In this document: positions 52,004-59,828 of the stretch, one piece after another
Layout of the letters: every line of letters begins with the position of its first letter
Position numbering within the stretch: the first letter of the stretch is position 1
Assembly: GCF_017573465.1 (NCBI RefSeq)
Contig: NZ_JAGEPF010000009.1
Location: 124,001-188,000 of the forward strand
Direction of reading: 5' to 3'
DNA from: Actinomadura violacea
GTDB lineage: Bacteria > Actinomycetota > Actinomycetes > Streptosporangiales > Streptosporangiaceae
DNA length: 64,000 nt
Made by a program: the position numbers and the translations under genes
Notes under the pieces: model-generated
What the model was told of the DNA's origin: nothing
Databases searched by the model: none
The model's input: the letters and a program-made list of their open reading frames with translations, nothing else

Positions 52004-53686
52004 CTAGCGGGGCCCGTGGGGCCGGTTGGTGTGGTCGAGCGGGACGTCCACGATGACCTCGGTGCCGCCGCCCGGCCGGTCGCGGAAGTCGAGGCTGCCG
52101 CCGAGCTCGCCGACGATCAGGGTGCGGACGATCTGCAGCCCGAGGCTGTTGCTGCTCTCCACGTCGAAGTCGGCGGGCAGGCCGACGCCGTCGTCAGCGA
52201 CGACCGCGACGAGCCGCGGGCCGGTGGCGGCCGGGCGCGCGGCGGAAGGCTCCTTCCGGGCGCGCGGGTCGTGCGCGTCGGAGCCGGGCCACTCGCCCCA
52301 GACCGGCACCCCTTCCGGCTCGCGGGGCGGGGTCCCCTCGCCGTAGCGGTGCGCGACGACCTCCAGGGTGCCGAACCGGTTCGTGAGGCCGTGCTCCAGC
52401 GCGTTCTGCAGCAGCTCGGTGAGCGCCATCGCCAGCGGCGTCGCGATCTCGGCGGGCAGCACCCCGAAGCTGCCGGTCCGCTTCGGCGCGACCTTGGTCT
52501 CCGGCGTCGACACCTCCCCCGCCATCATGATCACCCGGTCCGCGATGTCGTCGAAGTCGATCAGCTCGTCGGGGGTGTGCGACAGAGTCTCGTGCACGAT
52601 CGCGATCGACCCGACCCGGCGGACCGCCTCGTCCAGCGCCGCCCGCCCCTCCGGCACCCGCAGCCGGCGGGCCTGCAGCCGCAGCAGCGCGGCGACGGTC
52701 TGCAGGTTGTTCTTCACCCGGTGGTGGATCTCCCGGATGGTGGCGTCCTTGGTCATCAGCTCCCGGTCGCGCCAGCGCAGCTCGGTGACGTCCCGGCACA
52801 GCACGATCGCGCCGATCCGGGTGCCGCCGACGACCAGCGGGATCGTCCGCAGCTGCATGACCGAGCCGTTCGCCTCGACCTCCACCTCGCGCGGGGCGCG
52901 GCCGCTGAGCACGACGCTGAGCGCCTCCTCCAGCGGCTCGCCGGTGTCGCACAGGTCCGCGGTGACCTTGCCGAGCGCCTCGCCGGCCAGGTCGGACGGC
53001 AGGCCGAGGCGCCGGTAGGCGGACTGGGCGTTCGGGCTGGCGTAGGTGACCGAGCCGCCCCGGTCCAGCCGCATCAGCCCGTCGCCGACGCGCGGCGAGC
53101 GGACCATGTTCGGCTCCTCGCCCGGCACCGGGAACCGGCCCTCGGAGATCATCTTGGCGAGGTCGCTGGCGCTCTGCAGGTAGGTCAGCTCCAGCCGGGA
53201 CGGGGTGCGCGCCGAGCTGAGGTTGGTGCTGCGCTGGATCACCCCGAGGACCTTCGCGCCGCGCCGCACCGGGATCGACTCCTCCCGGACGGGGATGCCG
53301 CTGCCCCACTCCGGGTCGCCCTCCCGGACGATCCGCCGCTCCCGCCACGCCACGTCGATCAGCCCGCGGCGGCCCGTCCGGACGACCTTGCCGACCAGGT
53401 CCTCGGGGTAGGCGGTGGGACCGGTCGTCGGCCGCATCTGCGCGATCGCGACCCAGCCCTGCACGGCCGCGCCGGTGTCGATCGTGCCGCCGCCGCGCCG
53501 CCCGCCGCGGGCGCCCGGGCCCTCGGCGGGGACCACCGCGCCGGACCGCAGCGGCACCCACAGCAGCAGGTCGGCGAACGACAGGTCGGCGAGGAGCTGC
53601 CAGTCCGACACCAGCGCGTGCAGCCACTCCACATCGGTCTCGGTGAGGTCGGTGTGGTCGCGGACCAGATCGGTCAAGGTAGGCAC
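52004..53686 (-). CDS. pdtaS: Two-component sensor histidine kinase PdtaS
   Basis: Soluble sensor kinase of about 560 residues. Order: an N-terminal GAF domain (LTDLVRDHTDLTETDVEWLHALVSDWQLLADLSFADLLLWVPL), a PAS domain (GDGLMRLDRGGSVTYASPNAQSAYRRLGL), the HisKA_2 phospho-acceptor EIHHRVKNNLQTVAALLRLQ near residue 318, and an HWE/HisKA_2-type ATPase (MALTELLQNALEHG, DDGVGLP, SNSLGLQIV). In mycobacteria PdtaS phosphorylates PdtaR, an RNA-binding antiterminator. The GAF domain carries an insert (PAEGPGARGGRRGGG). GTG 53686 matches the mycobacterial N-terminus; ATG 53704 is possible. Convergent with whiB1 and divergent from bioF. Confidence 0.93.
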   Translation of the reverse strand: MPTLTDLVRDHTDLTETDVEWLHALVSDWQLLADLSFADLLLWVPLRSGAVVPAEGPGARGGRRGGGTIDTGAAVQGWVAIAQMRPTTGPTAYPEDLVGKVVRTGRRGLIDVAWRERRIVREGDPEWGSGIPVREESIPVRRGAKVLGVIQRSTNLSSARTPSRLELTYLQSASDLAKMISEGRFPVPGEEPNMVRSPRVGDGLMRLDRGGSVTYASPNAQSAYRRLGLPSDLAGEALGKVTADLCDTGEPLEEALSVVLSGRAPREVEVEANGSVMQLRTIPLVVGGTRIGAIVLCRDVTELRWRDRELMTKDATIREIHHRVKNNLQTVAALLRLQARRLRVPEGRAALDEAVRRVGSIAIVHETLSHTPDELIDFDDIADRVIMMAGEVSTPETKVAPKRTGSFGVLPAEIATPLAMALTELLQNALEHGLTNRFGTLEVVAHRYGEGTPPREPEGVPVWGEWPGSDAHDPRARKEPSAARPAATGPRLVAVVADDGVGLPADFDVESSNSLGLQIVRTLIVGELGGSLDFRDRPGGGTEVIVDVPLDHTNRPHGPR

Positions 53687-53759
53687 ACCACAATCATCGC
53701 CCATCGGATCTGGTGCCCCGCCGCCGTCCCCGACCCTCGCCACCTGGCAGGATTCGGAC

Positions 53760-54926
53760 ATGAGCGACGACCCCCTCGCCAGGTTCCGGGACGCCGCGGA
53801 CCGGCGCGCCGAGGCGGGCCTGCGGCGGGCGCTCCGCCCCCGCGACGCCGGCCACGGCGGGCTCGCCGACCTCGCCTCCAACGACTACCTCGGCCTGTCC
53901 CGCGACCCGCGGCTGGTGGACGGCGCGGTCGCCGCGGCCCGCGCGTGGGGCACCGGCTCGTCGGGGTCCCGGCTGGTCACCGGCACGACCGCGCTGCACG
54001 CCGAGCTGGACCGGCGGCTCGCCGCGTTCACCGGCAGCGCCGCCGGGCTGGTGTTCTCCTCCGGCTTCCTGGCCAACCTCGGCGCCGTGACCGCGCTGTC
54101 CGGGCCCGGCACGCTGGTGGTGTCGGACCAGCTCAACCACGCCTCGATCGTGGACGCGTGCCGGCTGTCGCGGTCCCGCGTGGTGATCGTCCCGCACCGC
54201 GACCCGGCGGCCGTCGAGCAGGCCCTCGCCGAACGTGACGAAGACCACGCGATCGTCGTCACCGACGCGGTGTTCTCCGTGGACGGCGACCTCGCGCCGC
54301 TCGCCGGGCTGCACCGCGCGGCGCGGGCGCACGGCGCGCTGCTGGTGATCGACGAGGCGCACGCGCTCGGCGTCGTCGGCGACGGCGGGCGGGGCGCCGC
54401 GCACGCCGCCGGCCTGGCCGGCGAACCCGACGTCGTCCTCACCCTCACCCTGTCGAAGTCGCTGGCCTCGCAAGGCGGCGCCGTGCTCGGCGCCCCCGAG
54501 GTGGTCCAGGCGCTGCTGGACACCGGCCGCGCGTTCATCTTCGACACCGGTCTGAACCCGCCCGCCGTGGGCGCCGCGCTCGCCGCCCTCGACGTCCTGG
54601 AGGCCGACCCCGGGCTGCCCGCCCGCGCGCGTGCCACGGCCCGCGCGATGGCAAACCTCGCGGCCGGTTCCGGACTGGAGACCGCCGATCCGGCCGCCGC
54701 CGTCGTCCCGGTGTTCCTCGGCGAACCCGACGACGCGCTGCGCGCCGCCGCGATCTGCGCTGAGCACGGACTGCGCGTCGGCTGCTTCCGGCCCCCGTCC
54801 GTCCCGAAGGGCCGGGCCTGCCTGCGGCTCACCGCGCGGGCGACGGTCGACGAGTCCGACCTCACAAGGCTGCGGGCCGCCCTGGCGGAGATCGCGGGCT
54901 CTACCGGCCGTAGTCTTCACGCATAA
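53760..54926 (+). CDS. bioF: 8-amino-7-oxononanoate synthase
   Basis: PLP enzyme of 388 residues condensing pimeloyl-ACP/CoA with alanine in biotin synthesis. Typical segments are LASNDYLGLSRDPRLVDGA, the GSSGSRLVTGTTALHAELDRRLAAF region, VVSDQLNHASIVDACRLSR, the cofactor-binding Asp in LLVIDEAHALGVVG, and the Schiff-base Lys in TLTLSKSLASQGGAVLG near residue 237. The ATG fits the family length. bioD is 2 kb away on the other strand, with dasR between them; bioA and bioB are not in the window. Confidence 0.93.
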   Translation: MSDDPLARFRDAADRRAEAGLRRALRPRDAGHGGLADLASNDYLGLSRDPRLVDGAVAAARAWGTGSSGSRLVTGTTALHAELDRRLAAFTGSAAGLVFSSGFLANLGAVTALSGPGTLVVSDQLNHASIVDACRLSRSRVVIVPHRDPAAVEQALAERDEDHAIVVTDAVFSVDGDLAPLAGLHRAARAHGALLVIDEAHALGVVGDGGRGAAHAAGLAGEPDVVLTLTLSKSLASQGGAVLGAPEVVQALLDTGRAFIFDTGLNPPAVGAALAALDVLEADPGLPARARATARAMANLAAGSGLETADPAAAVVPVFLGEPDDALRAAAICAEHGLRVGCFRPPSVPKGRACLRLTARATVDESDLTRLRAALAEIAGSTGRSLHA

Positions 54927-54963
54927 CATCGGGGGAAACCGATGATGAACGTGAGGAGATGCC

Positions 54964-55773
54964 GTGACGGAGGTCAGGGGCGGGCCCCGGCACGGGGACG
55001 GCTTCGAGCGCGGATTCGACCGGGCGGCGCTCGGCGACCTGGGCAAGCACCACACCAACCAGGCGCCGCGCATCCCGAAGTACTACAAGCTCAAAGAACT
55101 CCTCGTCGAGCTCATCCAGTCGCTGCCGCCCGGCAGCCCGCTGCCCCCTGAGCGGGCGCTGGCGGAGAAGTACGAGACGTCCCGGACCACCGTACGGCAG
55201 GCCCTCGCCGAGCTCGTCGTCGAGGGGCGCCTGCAGCGCATCCAGGGCAAGGGCACGTTCGTCGCCAAGCCGAAGGTGTCGCAGGAGCTGCAGCTCGTCT
55301 CCTACACCGAGGACATGCGGCACCACGGGCTGCGGCCCGAGACCCGCATCCTGGACGCCGGGTACGTCAGCGCCGACGAGCGCCTCGCCGCGCTGCTGTG
55401 CATCCGGCCGGGCGGGCGCGTGCTGCGCGTCCACCGGCTCCGGCTCGCCGACGGGGAGCCGATGTCGGTCGACACCTCGCACCTGCCGGCCCGCCGCTTC
55501 CCCGGGCTGCGCCGCGAGCTGCCCCGGCACCGCTCCCTGTACGAGACCCTCGCGACCGCCTACGACGTCCACCTGACGGAGGCGGAGGAGACGATCGAGA
55601 CGGTGCTGGCGACGCCGCACGACGCGCAGCTGCTCGGCGTCGACGTCGGCCTGCCGATGCTGCTGCTGTCCCGGCACGCGTTCGACACGACGGGCCAGCC
55701 CGTCGAATGGGCGCAGTCCCTCTACCGCGGCGACCGGTACAAGTTCATCACCCGGCTGCGCCGCGACACCTGA
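54964..55773 (+). CDS. dasR: GntR/HutC-family regulator DasR
   Basis: Global regulator of N-acetylglucosamine and chitin use and of development, 269 residues. The winged HTH lies near residues 38-105 ([72 protein letters not shown]) and the UTRA effector domain follows ([67 protein letters not shown]). The match to streptomycete DasR is very close over both domains. The N-terminus has about 35 extra residues. Its ligands are glucosamine phosphates. GAGGAG precedes the GTG. No nag or das transport gene is adjacent. Confidence 0.93.
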   Translation: MTEVRGGPRHGDGFERGFDRAALGDLGKHHTNQAPRIPKYYKLKELLVELIQSLPPGSPLPPERALAEKYETSRTTVRQALAELVVEGRLQRIQGKGTFVAKPKVSQELQLVSYTEDMRHHGLRPETRILDAGYVSADERLAALLCIRPGGRVLRVHRLRLADGEPMSVDTSHLPARRFPGLRRELPRHRSLYETLATAYDVHLTEAEETIETVLATPHDAQLLGVDVGLPMLLLSRHAFDTTGQPVEWAQSLYRGDRYKFITRLRRDT

Positions 55774-55796
55774 CCCGGCGAAGCCTGCCAGATCCT

Positions 55797-56522
55797 CTAC
55801 TGCGCCTCGGGGGCGTGCGCCTCGCGGAAGACCGCAGGGTCGAAGGAGCCGCCGAACGCCGGGGCCAGGCCGCGGTGCGCGGCGACGAGGAACTCGGCCG
55901 GGTCGAGCGCCGACGCGCCGGCCGGGAGCGCGCCGGACAGCGGGCGCGCCGCGATGGTCTCCAGGTCCCGGATGTTGCTGCGCATCGCCAGGTCCGGCTC
56001 GTCCGGCCAGGACCCGATGACCACCCCCGCGAGCTGCACACCGCGGTGCGCCATCGCCTCCAGCGTCAGCGCGGTGTGGTTGAGCGTGCCGAGGTCCGGT
56101 CGGGTCGCCACGACGACCGCGGCGCCGAGCCAGCGCGCCAGGTCGGCGATGGTGGTGCCCTCCTCGTCGTAGCGGACGAGCAGCCCGCCCGCGCCCTCCA
56201 CGAGCACGAGCCGGCGGGTCGCGGCGAGTTCCTGGACGTGCTTGGCGACGTCCGGCAGCCGGACGGGCGGGACCCCGGCGCGGCGGGCCGCGGCGGCGGG
56301 CGACAGCGGGTCGGGGAAGCGCGCGGCCTCGTGCACGTCCTCGACGCCGGCGAGCCGCCGCACCTCGTCGAGGTCGCCGGGCTCGCCGCCGGCCATCCCG
56401 GTCTGGCCGGGCTTGACCACGGCGACCGACGCGCCGCGCGCGGCGGCGACGGCGGCCAGCGCCGCGGTGACGACGGTCTTGCCGACGCCCGTACAGGTTC
56501 CGGTCACTACGAGCACGCTCAC
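55797..56522 (-). CDS. bioD: ATP-dependent dethiobiotin synthetase
   Basis: Enzyme of 241 residues forming dethiobiotin from diaminopelargonate, CO2 and ATP. The P-loop is VTGTCTGVGKTVV; the Cys in GTCTGVGKT replaces the usual Asp or Glu. Further landmarks are VKPGQTG near residue 38, VEGAGGLLVRY near 115 and VVVATRPDLGTLNHTALTLEA. The GTG at 56520-56522 gives the family N-terminus VSVLVVTGT; the frame stays open upstream without good reason. It converges with dasR with 23 bp between the stops and no clear terminator. Confidence 0.92.
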   Translation of the reverse strand: MSVLVVTGTCTGVGKTVVTAALAAVAAARGASVAVVKPGQTGMAGGEPGDLDEVRRLAGVEDVHEAARFPDPLSPAAAARRAGVPPVRLPDVAKHVQELAATRRLVLVEGAGGLLVRYDEEGTTIADLARWLGAAVVVATRPDLGTLNHTALTLEAMAHRGVQLAGVVIGSWPDEPDLAMRSNIRDLETIAARPLSGALPAGASALDPAEFLVAAHRGLAPAFGGSFDPAVFREAHAPEAQ

Positions 56523-56652
56523 GCCCGGCACACTAGCGCGGGGAGCAGGGCCTGGTCGGTCGCAGATTCCCACAGTCTTCCGGCGCGGAATTTGTATCGG
56601 CGCCGGACTCTCATCAGGGGAACCGGCGGGCGCGGCGGCGCGTCCAAGGCCC

Positions 56653-57426
56653 ATGGCCGGTTCGCACACACGTACCAGCGTGGTCGTGGCGCTCGCGTGC
56701 GCGGGCACGCTGACGGCATGCGGCGACGCGTCCGGCGTCGCCGAGCCACCGCACTCGCTGAAGCCCGGCGGCTCCACCACGACCCCCGCGAAGGACTCCC
56801 CGCGCGGCGAGCACCTCGTCCTGCGGATGCGCAAGTCCGGCGGCATGGCCGGGCTGGGCGGCCCGGGCGGCCTGCCCGACTTCTCGCTCTACTCGACGGG
56901 CCGCGCCCTGGTCGCGTCCCAGGGGAAGCTCACCGAGTACCGGTTGAAACCGGCGGCGGTGAACCGCCTGCTGGCCGAGGCGCGCGCCGCGGGCCTCGGC
57001 CGCTCGCACACGGTCGGGCCGGGGAAGGTCTCCGACGCGTTCATCCTGGAGTTCACCATGGGCGGCGCGCACAGCAGCATCGCCCAGCCGGGGTCGCGGC
57101 CGGACCCCGCGCTGACGTTCCAGAAGCGGCTGGATCCGAGCACCTGGGCGACGTCCGACCTGGCGTCGGGGCCGGCCCCGTTCAAGCCGTCGAAGGTGGC
57201 GGTGCTCGCGTCGCAGGGCGCGGTGGCGGACGGCCCGGTCAAGACGTGGCCGCTGGCGCCGCTCGGCAAGGGCGCGCAGGTCGGAGCGGCCGTGTGCACG
57301 GTCGCCGCGCCCGCGAAGATCCCGGCGGCCGGCCCGAACACCGCCTGGCGCAGCGGCGGCGCGACCTACACCGTCCGCGTGCGCCCCCTCCTTCCCGACG
57401 AGCGCTCCTGCGCCGACCTCCGCTGA
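56653..57426 (+). CDS. Putative lipoprotein of unknown function
   Basis: Protein of 257 residues with a signal peptide and lipobox LTACGDASG (Cys at about 23), followed by a Ser/Thr/Pro-rich linker. The body includes HLVLRMRKSGGMAGLGGPGGLPDFSLYSTGRALVASQGKLTEYRLKPAAVNRLLAEARAAGLG. A late pair of cysteines (AAVCTVAAP and RSCADLR) could form a disulfide. I do not recognise a named family. It is divergent from bioD and converges with the carotenoid oxygenase gene, 28 bp apart. Confidence 0.75.
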   Translation: MAGSHTRTSVVVALACAGTLTACGDASGVAEPPHSLKPGGSTTTPAKDSPRGEHLVLRMRKSGGMAGLGGPGGLPDFSLYSTGRALVASQGKLTEYRLKPAAVNRLLAEARAAGLGRSHTVGPGKVSDAFILEFTMGGAHSSIAQPGSRPDPALTFQKRLDPSTWATSDLASGPAPFKPSKVAVLASQGAVADGPVKTWPLAPLGKGAQVGAAVCTVAAPAKIPAAGPNTAWRSGGATYTVRVRPLLPDERSCADLR

Positions 57427-57454
57427 TCCGCGTTCACCGGCGGCGCGCCGCCGG

Positions 57455-59122
57455 TCAGCGTCCGGCGGCGAGTTCGGCGGCGACCTCCCGGGTGATCGCC
57501 CGCAGGTCGGGGGCGAGCTGGTCGAGGCGGTCGTCGAGGTCGTCGGCGAAGGCCAGCCGCTCCAGCTCGGGCGCGGAGGCGGCCTCCGGCATCCACGCGG
57601 AGTGGATGAGGAACGGGACGGTGGTGCCGGGCGGCGGCGCCAGCACGGCGAGCGGCCCGCGCCCGACGTCGGCGGCGTCGAACAGCTCGACGCGGAACCG
57701 GTCGTCGTTGTGGACGGCGACGACGAGGTAGCCGTCGTGCCCGCCCGGGTCGGCGCCCGCGTACCGGCTGCCGCCCCGCCCGCGCGGCACGAACGACGGC
57801 GACGTCGGGTAGTCGTCCAGCGCGAACGTCCACTCGGCGAGCGGTTTCAGGTCGTCGCGGTCGTGGCTGACCAGGACGGCCGGGGTCTCCTCCGGCGGGA
57901 ACAGGTCGGCGTCGATGCGGCCGGTGTAGTTGCGCAGCGCCCGCTGGTTGATCGCCTCGGGGTGGAAGCCCAGGTAGACGAGGTGGTGCCGGGTCGGGGC
58001 GGTCTGCCCCTCGATGCTCCAGTCGATGGCCGACAGCTCCGCCTGCCACCAGCGCGCCGGGTCGCCGGCCCGGGCACGCTCGCTCACCTTCCCCGTCTCC
58101 GGGTCGAACACCAGGACGGTGGTGAGCGCGGGCGTCATGCCGTGGCAGTACATGCCGCGCAGCGCCGGGTCGACGGGGCGGCCGAACGCGTCGAGGTCGT
58201 CCTCGCGCAGGTACATGCCGATGTCGACGCCGGGCGTGTGCTCCATGACCACCTGGACGCCGTCGGAGTCGTCGTACTTGGCGTAGAAGTGGTTGACCTC
58301 GGGCGCGACCCGGAACTCCTTGCACGCGACGGTGCCGCCGCCGGGGCGCAGGTCGTCCTTGCGGATCAGCAGGACGGGCCCGTCGGGGTTGTTGGCGACG
58401 GTGCGCTCCGCGCCGAAGACCTCGTCGGTGTCGATCTTGTAGGCGGTGTCGGCGAGGACGAGCCAGTCGCGGGTCTGGGTGATGGTGTGCGTGGCCTGCG
58501 GCAGGACGGCGTCCGCCACCTCCCAGCGCTCGACCCGGGCGCCCTCCCCCGCGTACCGGATCACCGACACCGTGCCGGTCAGCACGTCGCGGCTGACCGT
58601 CCACATGCAGCCGCGCTCGGGGTCGATCACCGGGTGCGCGGACGTGGAGACCAGCGGCAGCACGGCTTGGTCGATCGCGGGCTTCCAGTCGTCGCGGTGC
58701 CCGACCTCGGCGACGAACCCCAGCGTGACCGGGTCGACCTCGACGGGCCGCCCGGCGTCCCAGGTGGCGAACAGCCGGTCGCCCCACGGCAGCGGCGCGG
58801 TGTTGGCCGCGTTCACGAAGCCCCACGGCGAGCTGGTGCCGACCGGCCCGGCGGTGAACAGGTCGGGGCGCCGGCGGCGCAGCCGGACCGACGGGGTGCC
58901 GATCACTCGGGCGCGCCAGCGGAACCGGCCGCCGGCGTCCGGCCGGAGCGGCAGCCGCGCGATGATCCCGTCGCCGAAGAACGCGTGCACGGGGTGGGTG
59001 CGCTGGTCGGAGGTGCTGACGACGAAGTGACCGCGGACGTCGTCCGGCCACGCGCCGGCGACGACCTCCAGCTCCAGGTCGCCGACGTCCTGCGTGCCGA
59101 GGATCGAGCGGGGGACCGGCAT
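57455..59122 (-). CDS. Carotenoid oxygenase family protein
   Basis: Non-haem iron dioxygenase of 555 residues that cleaves a carotenoid or stilbene-type double bond. It has a seven-bladed propeller, with iron-binding His residues recognisable in STSAHPVIDPERG, AVLPQATHTITQT, VMEHTPGVD and the late LIHSAWMPEA. No signal peptide. GGAGG four bases before the ATG fixes the start. The gene stands alone, with a promoter overlapped by a palindrome upstream. Substrate and cleavage position are unknown, and no carotenoid synthesis gene is in the window. Confidence 0.88.
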   Translation of the reverse strand: MPVPRSILGTQDVGDLELEVVAGAWPDDVRGHFVVSTSDQRTHPVHAFFGDGIIARLPLRPDAGGRFRWRARVIGTPSVRLRRRRPDLFTAGPVGTSSPWGFVNAANTAPLPWGDRLFATWDAGRPVEVDPVTLGFVAEVGHRDDWKPAIDQAVLPLVSTSAHPVIDPERGCMWTVSRDVLTGTVSVIRYAGEGARVERWEVADAVLPQATHTITQTRDWLVLADTAYKIDTDEVFGAERTVANNPDGPVLLIRKDDLRPGGGTVACKEFRVAPEVNHFYAKYDDSDGVQVVMEHTPGVDIGMYLREDDLDAFGRPVDPALRGMYCHGMTPALTTVLVFDPETGKVSERARAGDPARWWQAELSAIDWSIEGQTAPTRHHLVYLGFHPEAINQRALRNYTGRIDADLFPPEETPAVLVSHDRDDLKPLAEWTFALDDYPTSPSFVPRGRGGSRYAGADPGGHDGYLVVAVHNDDRFRVELFDAADVGRGPLAVLAPPPGTTVPFLIHSAWMPEAASAPELERLAFADDLDDRLDQLAPDLRAITREVAAELAAGR

Positions 59123-59168
59123 GGCGCCTCCTGGGGTCCGGCGGGCTGCCGCCCGTTGCCTCCCGCCA

Positions 59169-59213
59169 ATCAACACGCCTCGGGCGCTAGTCGTCAAGCT
59201 GCTAACGACTAGC
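59169..59213 (-). promoter_or_regulatory. Promoter and palindromic operator of the carotenoid oxygenase gene
   Basis: On the minus strand TTGACG (59192-59197) and GTTGAT (59169-59174) form a promoter with an exact 17-bp spacer, 47 bp before the start codon. A perfect inverted repeat, gctagtcgt (59186-59194) and acgactagc (59205-59213) with a 10-bp centre, covers the -35. The geometry suits a TetR- or MarR-type repressor, whose gene is not in the window. Confidence 0.6.
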
Positions 59214-59332
59214 GGACCGCGCGCGGGCGGGCCGCCGGTCGCCCGCCTGTCCCGGGGCGGATAGCCTGATATGTCGCGGCCCCGGCCGCGTCGATCCCGC
59301 ACCACCGGCTCCCCCGCCTGGAGAAGCACCCG

Positions 59333-59824
59333 ATGCAGCCCGTCACCGTCCGCGACGCGCGCCCCCACGAGTACGACCTGATCGGCGACCTGACCGTCGA
59401 GGTGTACGTGCACGGCGGGCTCGTCTCGCCCGAGTCGACCTACGTCGGCAAGCTCCGCGACGCCGCCGACCGGGCCGCCAAGTCGCAGCTGCTCGTCGCC
59501 GAGGTCGCCGGCGAGATCGCGGGCGCCGTCGCCTACTGCCCGCCCGGCAGCCCGTACGCCGAGCTGGCGGCCCCGGACGAGGCCGAGTTCCGCATGCTCG
59601 CCGTCCTGCCGAAGGCCCGGCGGTCCGGCGCCGGGCGCGCCCTGGTCGGCGAGTGCGTGGCGCGCGCCCGCGCCGCGGGCCTGACCGGGCTGCGGCTGTC
59701 CACGCAGGCGAACATGGAGGCCGCGCACCGCATGTACGAGCGGCTCGGCTTCGTCCGCACCCCGGACCGCGACTGGTCCCCCGTGCCCGGCCTGCGCCTG
59801 CTCACCTACTCGCTGACGTTCTAG
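59333..59824 (+). CDS. GNAT family N-acetyltransferase
   Basis: Acetyltransferase of 163 residues. The acetyl-CoA motif is MLAVLPKARRSGAGRALVGECVARARAAGLTGLRLST near residues 87-123, followed by NMEAAHRMYERLGFVRTPDRDW. The substrate is unknown. It starts at ATG with GGAG about 10 bases upstream. It converges with the lanthipeptide synthetase gene four bases away, so it probably does not belong to that locus. Confidence 0.88.
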   Translation: MQPVTVRDARPHEYDLIGDLTVEVYVHGGLVSPESTYVGKLRDAADRAAKSQLLVAEVAGEIAGAVAYCPPGSPYAELAAPDEAEFRMLAVLPKARRSGAGRALVGECVARARAAGLTGLRLSTQANMEAAHRMYERLGFVRTPDRDWSPVPGLRLLTYSLTF

Positions 59825-59828
59825 CCGT

